In this document: positions 43,959 through 53,204 of the stretch, one piece after another | How positions within the stretch are numbered: position 1 is the first letter of the stretch | How the letters are laid out: each line of letters begins with the position of its first letter | Assembly: GCF_001591405.1 (NCBI RefSeq) | Contig: NZ_BCUV01000006.1 | Coordinates: forward strand, 620,001-684,000 | DNA length: 64,000 nt | Source of the DNA: Janibacter terrae NBRC 107853 | Lineage (GTDB): Bacteria > Actinomycetota > Actinomycetes > Actinomycetales > Dermatophilaceae | Direction of reading: 5' to 3' | Notes under the pieces: generated by a model | The model's database searches: none | The model's input: only the letters and a program-made list of their open reading frames with translations | What the model was told of the DNA's origin: nothing | Translations under genes and position numbers: made by a program

Positions 43959-45116
43959 ATGAGCGACCCCCTCGTGGCCCGGATGCGCCCGCACGCCGAG
44001 ACGATCTTCGCGACGATGTCGGCGCTCGCCCTCGAGCACGACGCGGTCAACCTCGGGCAGGGCTTCCCCGACACCGACGGCCCTCCCCAGGTCCTCGAGG
44101 CTGCCCGCGCGGCGATCGCCGCCGGCCACAACCAGTACCCGCCCTCGATCGGGATCCCTGCCCTGCGGGAGGCGATCGCCCGCCACCAGGAGCGGCACCA
44201 CTCCCTCCGCCCCGATCCGGGCAGCGAGGTGCTCGTGACCTCGGGCGCGACCGAGGCGATCGTCGCGTGCCTGCTCGGGCTGGTCGAGCCGGGCGACGAG
44301 GTCGTGACCTTCGAGCCCTCGTACGACTGCTACTCGGCGGGCATCGCCCTCGCCGGCGGGGTCAAGCGGGCGGTCCCGCTGGACGTCCCGGACCTCTCCT
44401 TCGACCCGGCCGGGCTGGCCGCCGCCTTCTCCGACCGGACCCGTGCGGTCCTGCTCAACTCCCCGCACAACCCGACCGGCAAGGTCTTCACCCGCGCCGA
44501 GCTCGAGGTCGTCGCCGAGCTCGCCCGGCGCCACGACGTGGTCGTCATCAGCGACGAGGTGTACGAGCACCTGACCTACGACGTCCCGCACGTGCCGATC
44601 GCGACCCTGCCGGGCATGGCCGAGCGGACGCTCACGATCGGCTCGGCGGGCAAGTTCTTCTCCGTCACCGGGTGGAAGGTCGGCTGGGTGAGCGGCCCGG
44701 CGCCCCTCGTGCGGGCGGCGCGCGTCGTCAAGCAGTTCCTCACCTTCACGACGGCCTCCCCCCTGCAGCACGCGGTCGCCCACGCCCTCGACCTCGGCCC
44801 CGCGCTCCTCGACGAGCTGACGCTCTCGCTCCGGTCGCGCCGCGACCTGCTCGTGGGCGGCCTGCGCGAGGCGGGCTTCGACGTGCGGCCCAGCGACGGC
44901 ACCTACTTCGTCGTCGCCGACGCCGCGCCGCTCGGCGTCACCGACGCGGCCACGTGGTGCCTGGGGCTGCCTGCCGCCGCGGGCGTGGCCGCCGTGCCGG
45001 TGTCCGTCTTCTGCGACGACCCTGGCCCGACCGCCTCCCTCGTGCGCTTCGCGTTCTGCAAGCAGGAGCCGGTGCTCGAGGAGGCCTGCCGGCGCCTCGT
45101 CGCCCACACCGCCTGA
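43959..45116 (+). CDS. dapC: Class I/II aminotransferase, DapC-like (N-succinyldiaminopimelate aminotransferase)
   Basis: A 385-aa fold-type I PLP enzyme. Seen are [43 protein letters not shown] (Asp/Tyr contacting PLP) and [15 protein letters not shown] with the PLP Lys232. It resembles Rv0858c, assigned to lysine/DAP synthesis, and kynurenine aminotransferases, which share this GQGFP start; the specific substrate is therefore moderately sure. ATG at 43959 follows a -10 hexamer by 7 nt. It is divergent from rpsB and upstream of the M23 gene. Confidence 0.82.
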   Translation: MSDPLVARMRPHAETIFATMSALALEHDAVNLGQGFPDTDGPPQVLEAARAAIAAGHNQYPPSIGIPALREAIARHQERHHSLRPDPGSEVLVTSGATEAIVACLLGLVEPGDEVVTFEPSYDCYSAGIALAGGVKRAVPLDVPDLSFDPAGLAAAFSDRTRAVLLNSPHNPTGKVFTRAELEVVAELARRHDVVVISDEVYEHLTYDVPHVPIATLPGMAERTLTIGSAGKFFSVTGWKVGWVSGPAPLVRAARVVKQFLTFTTASPLQHAVAHALDLGPALLDELTLSLRSRRDLLVGGLREAGFDVRPSDGTYFVVADAAPLGVTDAATWCLGLPAAAGVAAVPVSVFCDDPGPTASLVRFAFCKQEPVLEEACRRLVAHTA

Positions 45117-45202
45117 TCCACAGACCGGTCGCGGCCCGCGCGCCCGTCCCCAGCCCGCGCCCGGCCCCGCGCGCGTCGGGCGAAGGGGGCCACCCTCGGA
45201 CC

Positions 45203-45697
45203 ATGAGCACCGTCCCCCTCGTCGCCCTGGCCCTCGCCGGAGCCCTCGTCGGACCTCCCCCGCCCCCGGCGGCTGCCCGGTGGTCCTGGCCGGTGGGGGG
45301 TGGTGCGCGACCAGCGGTCGTCGCTGCCTTCGATGCCCCTGCGCAGCGGTGGGGGGCGGGCCATCGCGGCATCGACCTGGCCGCGCGCCGTGGCGACCGG
45401 GTCACCGCGGTGACGGACGGCGTCGTGTCGCACCGCGGACGGATCGCCGGGCGCGGGACGGTGAGCGTCACCCACGCCGACGGCGTGCGCAGCACCTACG
45501 AGCCCGTCGACTCGGCCCTGAGGGTGGGCCAGCGGGTCCGTCGCGGTCAGGGCCTCGGGCGGCTCGGCGTGGAGCCGGGCCACTGCGTGCCTGCCGCCTG
45601 CCTGCACCTGGGCGCCAGGCGCGGGGACGACTACCTCGACCCGATGACCTTCTTCGGCGCCCGCCGGGTCGTGCTCCTCCCCCTCGACGCCAGGTGA
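45203..45697 (+). CDS. Small secreted M23 (LytM-fold) peptidase-like protein
   Basis: A 164-aa protein with an N-terminal signal peptide (about residues 1-24, ending PPAAA) and an M23 fold: GHRGIDLAA (zinc His and Asp), GVVSHRGRIAGRGTVSV, and CLHLG near the C-terminus. In active LytM enzymes the last motif is HxH; here the first His is Cys, a change I recall as common in this actinobacterial subgroup (CLHWG). Position before rpsB on the opposite strand matches Rv2891. It may act on peptidoglycan or regulate another hydrolase. The convergent xerC stop is 4 bp away. Confidence 0.82.
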   Translation: MSTVPLVALALAGALVGPPPPPAAARWSWPVGGGARPAVVAAFDAPAQRWGAGHRGIDLAARRGDRVTAVTDGVVSHRGRIAGRGTVSVTHADGVRSTYEPVDSALRVGQRVRRGQGLGRLGVEPGHCVPAACLHLGARRGDDYLDPMTFFGARRVVLLPLDAR

Positions 45698-45701
45698 TCG
45701 C

Positions 45702-46640
45702 TCAGGCGCGCGGGTGGGCCTGCTCGTAGCTGCGCCGCAGCCGGTCGAGGGAGACGTGGGTGTAGATCTGCGTCGTCGCCAGGGACGAGTGGCCGAGCAG
45801 CTCCTGCACCATCCGCAGGTCGGCGCCGCCCTCGAGGAGGTGGGTGGCCGCGGAGTGGCGCAGGCCGTGCGGGCCCACGTCGGGGGCGTCGGGCACGTGC
45901 GCGAGCAGCGCGTGGACGACCTCGCGCACCTGCCGGGGGTCGACCCTGCGACCCCGGCGGCCGAGGAAGAGCGCCGGCCCGGACGCGGCCGTCGCCACCC
46001 GGGGACGGCCGCGCACGAGCCACTCGCCCAGCGCCTCGTCGGCGGGGAGCCCGAAGGGCACGACCCGCTCCTTGCGGCCCTTGCCGAGCACGCGGACGAC
46101 GCGCCGGTCCCGGTCGGCGTCGTCGACGTCGAGGCCCGTGAGCTCGCTGACCCGGATGCCGGTCGCGTACAGCAGCTCCAGTACGGCTCGGTTGCGCAGA
46201 TGGATCGGGTCGTCGTCGTCCGCGGCCACCGCGGCGATGTCGAGGACCGCGGTGGCGCTCTCCCGGCTGAGCACGTCGGGCAGGGTGCGCTGCCGCTTCG
46301 GCGAGGCGAGTCGCAGCGCCGGGTCGACGTCGACGCGACCGGTGCGCCGGGCCCAGGCGAAGAAGGTGCGGACGGCCGCCGAGCGCCGCGACAGCGTCGA
46401 CCGGGCGGCCCCCTCGGCCGCGAGGGTGCCGAGCCAGGCCCGCAGCTGGGCCAGCGTGACGTCGGCCGGTGCGCCCGCCCCGTCGGCGGCGCACCAGGCC
46501 AGGCAGCCCCGCACGTCGCCGGCGTAGGCCCGCACGGTGTGCCCCGACCGGTCGCGCTCGCGCTCGAGGTGCGCGACGAAGGCCTCGACCGCGTCGGCCA
46601 CCCACGAGGGGGTCGGCTGGGGTGTCGGTGTCGGGCTCAC
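45702..46640 (-). CDS. xerC: Tyrosine recombinase XerC
   Basis: Resolves chromosome dimers at dif with XerD. The 312-aa protein has a SAM-like N-terminal core-binding domain (about residues 14-105) and a catalytic domain with Arg in TGIRVSEL, His and Arg in [12 protein letters not shown], His in [10 protein letters not shown] and the nucleophile Tyr in IYTHV. It lies in the same place as Rv2894c, near dprA. No integrase-associated att site or cargo is nearby, so it is the housekeeping XerC rather than a mobile-element integrase. Confidence 0.93.
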   Translation of the reverse strand: MSPTPTPQPTPSWVADAVEAFVAHLERERDRSGHTVRAYAGDVRGCLAWCAADGAGAPADVTLAQLRAWLGTLAAEGAARSTLSRRSAAVRTFFAWARRTGRVDVDPALRLASPKRQRTLPDVLSRESATAVLDIAAVAADDDDPIHLRNRAVLELLYATGIRVSELTGLDVDDADRDRRVVRVLGKGRKERVVPFGLPADEALGEWLVRGRPRVATAASGPALFLGRRGRRVDPRQVREVVHALLAHVPDAPDVGPHGLRHSAATHLLEGGADLRMVQELLGHSSLATTQIYTHVSLDRLRRSYEQAHPRA

Positions 46641-46698
46641 TCCCCCACGGTGCCACGACGGGGCGGCGCCGGCGCGGAGGCTGCGGCAGCCCGCGCCC

Positions 46699-47898
46699 TC
46701 ACCCCCCGCGCTCGGGTCCGGGGCCGCGCCGCCAGCCGCCGACGCCGTCCTGGACGGCCCACGCGTCGAGCTCCATGGCCGCGAGGTCGGCGAAGACCTC
46801 CTCGAGGGGCACCACGAGCTCGGTCGCGATCTCGTCGGCCCGGGTGGCCCGGCGCACCTGGAGCAGGTCGTGGACCCGGCGCTGCGTCGACGTCAGGACG
46901 TCGAGCGCGCGGGCCGGGCCGAGCAGCTCGACCTCCTCCTCGTCGAGCCCCTCGCCGATGGGGCGGGCCAGGGCGAGGACGTCATCGGTGTCGGTGACGA
47001 TCCCGGCCTGGCCCTTGCGGATCGACTCGTGGCACCCCGCCGAGGACATCTGCGTGACGGGGCCGGGCACTGCCCCGACCTGTCGCCCGAGGTGCTGCGC
47101 CCAGTTGGCGGTGTTGAGCGAGCCCGACCGCAGCCCCGCCTCGACGACGACGGTCACCGAGGACAGCGCCGCGATGATCCGGTTGCGAGCGAGGAAGCGG
47201 TGTCGCATGGCCACGGTCCCCGTCGCCAGCTCGGTGACGACCGCGCCGCCCTCGGCGACCGCCTCGACGAGCCGGCGGTTGCCCTCGGGGTAGACCCGCT
47301 CGGGCCCGCACGGGAGCACGGCGACGCACGGACCGTCGACCGCGAGCGATCCCTGGTGGGCGGCGGCGTCGATGCCGAACGCCGCCCCCGACACGACCGT
47401 CCAGCCACGACCGGCGAGGCCGGCCCCCAGCTCGCGCGAGACCGCCTCGCCGTAGCCGGTGCTGGCACGCGACCCGACGACGGCCACGGCCCTGCGGGTG
47501 AGGTCGGCGAGGCAGCCCCCGCCCCGCACGTGCAGCAGGTGCGGCTGGATGTCGGTGTCGGACAGGGCCGCTGGCCAGTCCGCGTCCCCGGGGACGACCA
47601 CCCGGGACCGGGTCCTCGCCACCCGGTCGAGCTCGGCGTCGACGTCGACACCGGCGACGTGCACCCGAGCGCTGGCGCAGCGGGGCAGGTCACCGTCGAC
47701 GAGCCGGTGCCACGCCTCGACGTGGCCCAGCGACCAGATGTCGTCGAAGAGCGCCGGTCGCGAGTCGCTCGGCCGCTCCCGCCGGCTCTCCAGCACCCGT
47801 GACCAGGCGATGCGCGCACGCCGCTCGTCCGTGCCGACCTGGGCGTGGGCTCGAGCCGTCTCCGCCCGCGTCGGGGCGCTGCCTCCCGTCCGGCTCAT
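46699..47898 (-). CDS. dprA: DNA-processing protein DprA
   Basis: Binds incoming single-stranded DNA and loads RecA in transformation. The 399-aa protein has the Rossmann fold with [68 protein letters not shown] and [22 protein letters not shown], then a C-terminal winged-helix DprA domain ([23 protein letters not shown]). An N-terminal extension of ~100 residues precedes the core. ATG overlaps the comM stop. Its presence beside comM and yraN matters for the uptake-sequence-like 10-mer seen across the window. Confidence 0.94.
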   Translation of the reverse strand: MSRTGGSAPTRAETARAHAQVGTDERRARIAWSRVLESRRERPSDSRPALFDDIWSLGHVEAWHRLVDGDLPRCASARVHVAGVDVDAELDRVARTRSRVVVPGDADWPAALSDTDIQPHLLHVRGGGCLADLTRRAVAVVGSRASTGYGEAVSRELGAGLAGRGWTVVSGAAFGIDAAAHQGSLAVDGPCVAVLPCGPERVYPEGNRRLVEAVAEGGAVVTELATGTVAMRHRFLARNRIIAALSSVTVVVEAGLRSGSLNTANWAQHLGRQVGAVPGPVTQMSSAGCHESIRKGQAGIVTDTDDVLALARPIGEGLDEEEVELLGPARALDVLTSTQRRVHDLLQVRRATRADEIATELVVPLEEVFADLAAMELDAWAVQDGVGGWRRGPGPERGG

Positions 47899-49433
47899 GC
47901 CGCCACCGCGCCCTGCGTGCGGTACATCAGCGCCAGCCCGACGTCGACGCGGCTCGGTGTGGTCCGGCCGTTGAGGTCGGCCGAGGTCCACGCCAGCCGC
48001 AGGACGCGGTCGTAGCCGCGGAGCGTGACCTGCCCCAGGTCCAGAGCCCGGTCCAGGGTGGAGGTCGTCTGGGACGACAGGCGGAAGGGGCGCCGCCGCA
48101 GCACCGGTCCGGGCACCTGGCTGTTGAGCACCCACCCGTGGGTCGACCAGCGGCGTGCCTGCGCCGAGCGCGCCTCGACGACGCGGGTGGCGACGGCCGC
48201 GCTCGTGTCGGGCGCGGCCTCGTTGAGGTCGGCCAGGCTCACCTTGGGCACCTGCACCTGGATGTCGACCCGGTCGAGCAGCGGCCCGCTGAGGCGTGCG
48301 GCATAGGCGCGTCGCTCGGTGGGTCGGCAGCGGCAGCTGAGCCCCTTGCCGTGCCCCTCCCCGCAGGGGCAGGGGTTGGCGGCGAGCACGAGCTGCACGC
48401 GCGCCGGGTACGAGACACGTTCCCGGGCGCGGGCGATGACGACCTCACCGGACTCCAGGGGTTGGCGCAGTGCTTGGAGGACCGCCCCACCGAACTCGGC
48501 GGCCTCGTCGAGGAAGAGGACGCCGTGGTGCGCCTGGGACACCGCGCCCGGCAGGACGGCCCCGGACCCACCACCGACGAGGGCGGCGACGCTCGCCGAG
48601 TGGTGCGGGGCGACGAAGGGCGGGACGAGGTCGATCCCCGAGTCCGGCACGGCCCCGACGAGCGACCTGATCGCGAGCGTCTCGAGCGCCTGGTCGCGGG
48701 TGAGGGGCGGCAGGATCGTCACCAGCCGCTCGGCGAGCATCGTCTTGCCCGAGCCGGGCGGTCCGTTGAGCAGGAGGTGGTGACCACCGGCCGCGGCGAG
48801 GAGCAGCGCGGTGCGCGCCTCGTGCTGCCCGGACACGTCGGCGAGGTCGATCGGTCGCTCGCGCTCCGTCGACTCCGGGACGGGCGGGTCCTCCGCGAGC
48901 GGCAGGACGCCTCCGCGGGGCAACCGGCGGTAGGCCATGACGAGGTCCTCGAGGGTCGCGGCGGTGGAGACCCGCATGCCCTCGACCAGCCGGGCCTCGG
49001 CGACGTCCTCGGGTGCCACGACGACCTGCTCGCACCCGGCAGCCTGGGCGGCCAGCACCGCGGGCAGGACCCCGGCGACGTGCCGCAGGCGACCGTCGAG
49101 CCCGAGCTCGGCCAGGTGCACGACCGGCCGAGCGCTCGCTGCCGGCAGCTCGCCGCAGGCGGCGAGCGCGACGACGGCGATGCCGAGGTCGAACCCGGTG
49201 CCGTGCTTGGGGATCGATGCCGGGGAGAGGTTCACCGACAGGTGGGCCGTGTTGAGCGAGACGCCGGCGGAGATGGCCGCAGAGCGCACCCGCTGCGGCG
49301 CCTGGCGCAGCGCCCGGTCGGGCAGGCCGCCCACGTCGAAGGTCGGCAGCCCCTGCCCGGCATGGCACTCGATCTCGACGAGGTGCCCGGTGACCCCGCG
49401 CAGCGCCACGCCGCGCGTCACGGCGATGCTCAT
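47895..49433 (-). CDS. comM: ComM/YifB-family Mg-chelatase-like AAA+ ATPase
   Basis: A branch-migration helicase that promotes integration of transforming DNA in Vibrio and Haemophilus (family knowledge). The 512-aa protein has an N-terminal Lon-protease-like fold domain (LPTFDVGGLPDRAL, then SIPKHGTGFDLGIAV), Walker A NGPPGSGKTML, Walker B GVLFLDEAAEF, and a zinc-like CPCGEGHGKGLSCRC insert. The ATG overlaps the yraN stop and its own stop overlaps dprA: three coupled DNA-processing genes. Confidence 0.94.
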   Translation of the reverse strand: MSIAVTRGVALRGVTGHLVEIECHAGQGLPTFDVGGLPDRALRQAPQRVRSAAISAGVSLNTAHLSVNLSPASIPKHGTGFDLGIAVVALAACGELPAASARPVVHLAELGLDGRLRHVAGVLPAVLAAQAAGCEQVVVAPEDVAEARLVEGMRVSTAATLEDLVMAYRRLPRGGVLPLAEDPPVPESTERERPIDLADVSGQHEARTALLLAAAGGHHLLLNGPPGSGKTMLAERLVTILPPLTRDQALETLAIRSLVGAVPDSGIDLVPPFVAPHHSASVAALVGGGSGAVLPGAVSQAHHGVLFLDEAAEFGGAVLQALRQPLESGEVVIARARERVSYPARVQLVLAANPCPCGEGHGKGLSCRCRPTERRAYAARLSGPLLDRVDIQVQVPKVSLADLNEAAPDTSAAVATRVVEARSAQARRWSTHGWVLNSQVPGPVLRRRPFRLSSQTTSTLDRALDLGQVTLRGYDRVLRLAWTSADLNGRTTPSRVDVGLALMYRTQGAVAA

Positions 49434-49798
49434 CGCCCGACCCCCGGGATGTGCTGCACCTCGTAGCGACCCTGCTCTCCGAGCAGCCCCACGACGTCCA
49501 GGCGGACCCCGTGGTGGTCGACCTCGTGCTCGGCGAGCCACCGCCCGGCGAGCCGGCGCAGGCGTCCCAGCTTGGCCCGGGTGATCGCCTCGACCGGGTA
49601 CCCGTAGGTGGTCGTGCGGCGGGTCTTCACCTCGCACACGACGATCACGTCGCCGTCGCGCAGGACGAGGTCGATCTCCCCCTCGCGACAGCGCCAGTTG
49701 CGGTCCAGGACCTGCATCCCCCGGCCGGTCAGGTACTCCTCTGCGAACTCCTCGCCCGCTGCTCCCACGCGCACACGTGCGGGTCTCTGCTGGGTCAT
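49430..49798 (-). CDS. yraN: YraN-family (UPF0102) endonuclease-like protein
   Basis: A 122-aa restriction-endonuclease-fold protein with the PD-(D/E)xK-type core: GEIDLVLRDGDVIVVCEVKTR, where Glu-Asp and the E-V-K triad match a nuclease site. It is conserved next to comM and rnhB in many bacteria and its role is unknown; Holliday junction-like resolvase activity has been suggested. ATG at 49798 has GGAGGTGG upstream. The 104-bp gap to DUF2469 has no recognised feature. Confidence 0.88.
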   Translation of the reverse strand: MTQQRPARVRVGAAGEEFAEEYLTGRGMQVLDRNWRCREGEIDLVLRDGDVIVVCEVKTRRTTTYGYPVEAITRAKLGRLRRLAGRWLAEHEVDHHGVRLDVVGLLGEQGRYEVQHIPGVGR

Positions 49799-49902
49799 GA
49801 CGACCACCTCCACCGCCAGTCAACGGTGGGTGGTCCCCCTTCGCCGCGGTCCTCACCGACCTGTGGATCGACGCGCGGGGCGAGAGGGGTCTGCGGATAC
49901 GG

Positions 49903-50217
49903 CTAGAAGCCGTCCTGCGGCATCGCCAGCTCCGACTTGGCCAGCTCCTCGACGTTGACGTCCTTGAAGGTCACGACACGCACCTGCTTGGCGAAGCGCG
50001 CCGGACGGTAGATGTCCCACACCCACGCGTCCTGCATCGTCACCTCGAAGTAGACCTCGGCCCCCTCGCCGCGGACCTTCACGTCGACGCTGTTGGCGAG
50101 GTAGAAGCGACGCTCGGTCTCGACGACGTGGCTGAAGAGGTGCACCACGTCGCGGTACTCGCGGTAGAGCGCGAGCTCCATCTCGGTCTCGTACTTCTCC
50201 AGGTCCTCCGAGCTCAC
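49903..50217 (-). CDS. DUF2469-family conserved actinobacterial protein
   Basis: A 104-aa acidic protein opening [25 protein letters not shown], an unmistakable match to mycobacterial Rv2901c (DUF2469), found only in Actinobacteria as far as I recall. No catalytic motif is evident; beta-strand-rich middle ([15 protein letters not shown]) between helices. The GTG start overlaps the rnhB stop (GTGA) and the place between rnhB and yraN is conserved. Confidence 0.92.
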   Translation of the reverse strand: MSSEDLEKYETEMELALYREYRDVVHLFSHVVETERRFYLANSVDVKVRGEGAEVYFEVTMQDAWVWDIYRPARFAKQVRVVTFKDVNVEELAKSELAMPQDGF

Positions 50218-50990
50218 CGGGGCCTCCCTCCGCTCGTCGTGCCGGCCACGAGCGCGTCGTCGCCGCAGGCCCCATCATCATCTCCCACGAGGCGGGGCGC
50301 GATGACGCCCACCCCCGGCAGCGCCCACGAGCGGCGGTGCTGCACGCAGGCCCCGTGGGCCGTCAGCGCGTCGAGGTGCGCCGACGCGGAGTACCCCTTG
50401 TTGTCGGCCCACCCGTACTGCGGGTGCTCGCGGTCCAGCTCGACCATGCGGGCGTCCCGCTCGACCTTGGCGAGCACGCTCGCGGCCGCGACCGAGCTGC
50501 ACCGCAGGTCGGCCTTGATCATCGTGCGCACCGGCGGCGTCGACGCCCCACCGGCGATCTCGGCGAGCAGCCCGACCTCCTCGGGGTCGGTCAGCCAGTC
50601 GTGGTTGCCGTCGAGCAGGACGAGGTCGGGCACGACGGGCAGCTGCGCCAGGGCGCGGCGTCCGGCCAGGCGCAGGGCCGCGATGATCCCGACCTGGTCG
50701 ATCTCGGCCGGCAGGGCGTGGCCCACCGCGTGCGCCAGCGCCCACCGCTGCAGCCGGGGGACCATCGCGCCCCGCGCTGCAGGGGTCAGCAGCTTGGAGT
50801 CGCGCACGCCGGCGGGGGCGCTGCGGCAGGTCTCGTCGATGACGACGACGCCGACGCTCACCGGGCCCGCGAGCGCACCGCGACCGACCTCGTCCATGCC
50901 CGCGAGCACGCGGTGACCCGCGCGCTGCAGCTCACGCTCGACGCGCAGGCTGGGCCGCCCGGACCGGGGTGCGCGGCCGGGTGCGGTCAC
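50214..50990 (-). CDS. rnhB: Ribonuclease HII
   Basis: Removes ribonucleotides and RNA primers from DNA-RNA hybrids. The 258-aa protein has the DEDD catalytic set: Asp-Glu in [14 protein letters not shown], Asp in LLDGNHDWL, and Asp in VERDARM (after [17 protein letters not shown]). The C-terminal ~45 residues after [10 protein letters not shown] are a disordered Gly/Asp-rich tail. GTG start overlaps the lepB stop (GTGA). Gene order with lepB and rplS is typical. Confidence 0.96.
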   Translation of the reverse strand: MTAPGRAPRSGRPSLRVERELQRAGHRVLAGMDEVGRGALAGPVSVGVVVIDETCRSAPAGVRDSKLLTPAARGAMVPRLQRWALAHAVGHALPAEIDQVGIIAALRLAGRRALAQLPVVPDLVLLDGNHDWLTDPEEVGLLAEIAGGASTPPVRTMIKADLRCSSVAAASVLAKVERDARMVELDREHPQYGWADNKGYSASAHLDALTAHGACVQHRRSWALPGVGVIAPRLVGDDDGACGDDALVAGTTSGGRPR

Positions 50991-51811
50991 GACGTGTGCG
51001 GCTCGCCCGGCGGCGGGCCGAGCGAGCGGTTGCTCCCCGCCTCAGGGACCTGGGAGAAGACGTCGTGGTGACCGGACAGCCCACCCATCCGGTCGAAGGG
51101 CCACACGGTGACCACCGCCTTGCCGACGACGAGGTCCTCGGGCACCGACCCGGTCCGCCCGTCGCCGCTGGGGTCGTGGAAGCGGGAGTCGGAGGAGTCG
51201 CCGCGGTTGTCGCCCATGACCCACAGACGACCGCTCGGGACGGTGATGTCGAACTCCTGCTGGCTCGGCTCGGCGCCCTGCTTGAGGTACGTCGCCTCCT
51301 CGATCGGCTCGCCGTTGACGAGGAGGCGCCCCTCGGCGTCGCAGCACTGGACGTGGTCGCCCGGCATGCCGATGACGCGCTTGATGAGGTGGCCCTCGGA
51401 GGTGTCGGGCAGCAGCCCGACGAACATCAGGGCGTCGCGCAGGCCGTTGAGCACCGCCCCGCGGTTGGCCTCGGGCGTGGGGCTCAGCCAGTCACCCGGG
51501 TCCTCGAAGACGACGATGTCACCGCGCTTGATCTCGAAGGGCCCGGGCGTGAGCTTGGAGACGACGATCCGGTCGCCGACGAGCAGGGTGTCCTCCATCG
51601 ACTGGCTCGGGATGAAGAAGGCCTGCACGAAGAAGGTCTTGACGACGAAGGACAGGGCCAGGGCCATCGCCAGGACCACCACGACCTCACGGACCGCGGC
51701 CCCGAGTCGGGCGCCGGCACCGCGACGTTCGCGGTCGGTGCGGGCGCTCTCGCGCTCGGCGTCCTCGGCCTCCGCATGGGCCGAGTCAGGATCGTGTGCC
51801 ACAGGTCTCAT
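50987..51811 (-). CDS. lepB: Signal peptidase I (longer paralog)
   Basis: Cleaves Sec and Tat signal peptides outside the membrane. The 274-aa protein has a charged ~40-residue cytosolic N-terminus, one membrane helix, the nucleophile Ser in [10 protein letters not shown], and the general-base Lys in [14 protein letters not shown], with [11 protein letters not shown] as the box E motif. ATG 51811 follows a GGAG site. It lies 103 bp after a second, shorter signal peptidase gene on the same strand. A short Cys pair (HVQCCDAEG) is unusual outside the membrane. Confidence 0.95.
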   Translation of the reverse strand: MRPVAHDPDSAHAEAEDAERESARTDRERRGAGARLGAAVREVVVVLAMALALSFVVKTFFVQAFFIPSQSMEDTLLVGDRIVVSKLTPGPFEIKRGDIVVFEDPGDWLSPTPEANRGAVLNGLRDALMFVGLLPDTSEGHLIKRVIGMPGDHVQCCDAEGRLLVNGEPIEEATYLKQGAEPSQQEFDITVPSGRLWVMGDNRGDSSDSRFHDPSGDGRTGSVPEDLVVGKAVVTVWPFDRMGGLSGHHDVFSQVPEAGSNRSLGPPPGEPHTS

Positions 51812-51914
51812 CTCTACTCCGCGCCCAAACCGCTCGGGCGACATCGCTCTCCAGTATCGCTGCTCGGGCGACCCATCGGCGCCAAGCACCCCGGCCATGT
51901 CGGGGTCGGGTCGC

Positions 51915-52598
51915 TCAGGACCCGGTGCCGCCGATGCGGTCCATCGGCCAGTAGCGCCAGGCGACGTGCCCGACGACGTCGTCGACCGGCACCATGCCAC
52001 CGCCGGGGTCGCCGAGGTGGCTGCGCGAGTCGACCGAGTCGCCCCGGTTGTCGCCGAGCACGAAGAGCCGACCCGGGGGGACCTCGACGTCGAAGGGGGT
52101 CCCGCACGCCCTCGTCCCCGGCGCCAGGTACGGCTCGGGCACGACCTCGCCGTTGACCACGAGCCCCCGCTCCGGGGTGCACGCGACCCGGTCGCCGCCG
52201 ACCCCGGCGACGCGCTTGAGGAAGTCCTGCTCGCCCAGGTCGATCGAGAGGGTGGAGGCGACCGCGGAGAGCGTGCGCCCGACGAACCCGTCGGAGACGA
52301 AGGGGGTGCGGTCGGCGGCCGCGAAGGTGTCCGTGCCGTCGAAGACGATGACGTCGCCGCGCTCGACGCGCGAGGCACCGATCTTGGTGACCACGACCCG
52401 GTCGCCGGGGGCGATCGTCGGCTCCATCGAGGAGCTCGGGACGTGGAAGGACTGCATGACGAAGGCCCGCACCAGCATGACGAGCAGGACCGCGACCGCG
52501 ATCTCGAGCATCAGCCGCCGGGCCGGACGCACATCGACCCCCGCCGGGTCACCGGCGGGGGTCGACGCAGCTGCGTCCGGGGCGGGATCGGTCGACAT
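51915..52598 (-). CDS. Signal peptidase I (shorter paralog)
   Basis: A second signal peptidase of 227 aa. Ser in VPSSSMEPTI and Lys in FLKRVAGVGGD are the catalytic dyad; GDNRGDSVDSR is present. One N-terminal membrane helix is seen (about residues 28-48). Two 4-Cys differences from its neighbour imply early divergence. TAGGCT lies 7 nt before the ATG (52606-52611 on the plus strand), so it probably has its own leaderless promoter even though it follows rplS by 43 bp. One 10-mer (52296-52305) encodes Pro-Phe-Val. Confidence 0.94.
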   Translation of the reverse strand: MSTDPAPDAAASTPAGDPAGVDVRPARRLMLEIAVAVLLVMLVRAFVMQSFHVPSSSMEPTIAPGDRVVVTKIGASRVERGDVIVFDGTDTFAAADRTPFVSDGFVGRTLSAVASTLSIDLGEQDFLKRVAGVGGDRVACTPERGLVVNGEVVPEPYLAPGTRACGTPFDVEVPPGRLFVLGDNRGDSVDSRSHLGDPGGGMVPVDDVVGHVAWRYWPMDRIGGTGS

Positions 52599-52611
52599 CG
52601 GGGTCAGCCTA
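52599..52611 (-). promoter_or_regulatory. -10 element for the shorter lepB, leaderless
   Basis: TAGGCT on the minus strand (AGCCTA at 52606-52611), 7 nt before ATG 52598. Confidence 0.45.
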
Positions 52612-52641
52612 CGACCCGCGCGGGTCGCGATCTGCGGCAGA

Positions 52642-52998
52642 TCAGCTCGCGGGGGTGTCGCGACGCTCGCGGATGCGAGCGGCCTTGCCGCGGAGGTTGC
52701 GCAGGTAGTAGAGCTTGGCGCGGCGGACGTCACCGCGGGTGGCGACCTCGATCTTCTCGATGACCGGGGTGTGGATCGGGAAGGTCCGCTCCACGCCGAC
52801 ACCGAAGGAGACCTTGCGGACGGTGAAGGTCTCACCGATGCCGCCGCCGTGACGACGGATCACGACGCCCTGGAAGACCTGGACACGGGAGCGGCTGCCC
52901 TCGATGACCTTCACGTGCACCTTGAGGGTGTCACCGGCCCGGAACTCGGGGATGTCGTCCCGCAGGGACGCCTTGTCGATCTCGTCGAAACGCTGCAT
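52642..52998 (-). CDS. rplS: 50S ribosomal protein L19
   Basis: Large-subunit protein at the 30S-50S bridge. From ATG 52998 the protein has 118 aa, standard length: [43 protein letters not shown] and [16 protein letters not shown] are diagnostic. The open frame extends 250 codons upstream but that part does not resemble L19 and overlaps the leader. The operon is headed by a ~200-bp leader described separately. Confidence 0.98.
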   Translation of the reverse strand: MQRFDEIDKASLRDDIPEFRAGDTLKVHVKVIEGSRSRVQVFQGVVIRRHGGGIGETFTVRKVSFGVGVERTFPIHTPVIEKIEVATRGDVRRAKLYYLRNLRGKAARIRERRDTPAS

Positions 52999-53204
52999 GG
53001 CGCTGTCGCTTTCCTGCGGACGCCACAGGCCGTCCGCCCTCGTCAGTGATGTATGAGGAGTCGCACCCACCGCCGCGTGCCGTCGGGTCGGGGCCAAGGC
53101 CTCGTCCCGGGCACTCCCCCTGTGGCAGGGGCGGTGTCCATGAGCGCGATGTCCGATTCTGCCAGAGGTGGGCGGGTGACCAGAAATCGTGGGGCGGGGC
53201 GCCC
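52999..53204 (-). promoter_or_regulatory. rplS leader and promoter region
   Basis: 206 bp without a gene. A hairpin GCGGACG-(8 nt)-CGTCCGC at 53016-53037 lies 18 nt upstream of the rplS start, and CCCCTG-TGG-CAGGGG lies at about 53117-53131. CAGAAT (53161-53156, minus strand) with TTTCTG about 19 nt upstream may be the promoter. The structured ~155-nt leader could give ribosomal-protein feedback control; I do not recognise a named riboswitch. Confidence 0.45.

Noticed and set aside
45702-46640. Phage or element integrase
   Set aside because: The protein matches housekeeping XerC in length and gene order (near dprA and comM), with no attachment repeats, cargo genes or tRNA beside it.
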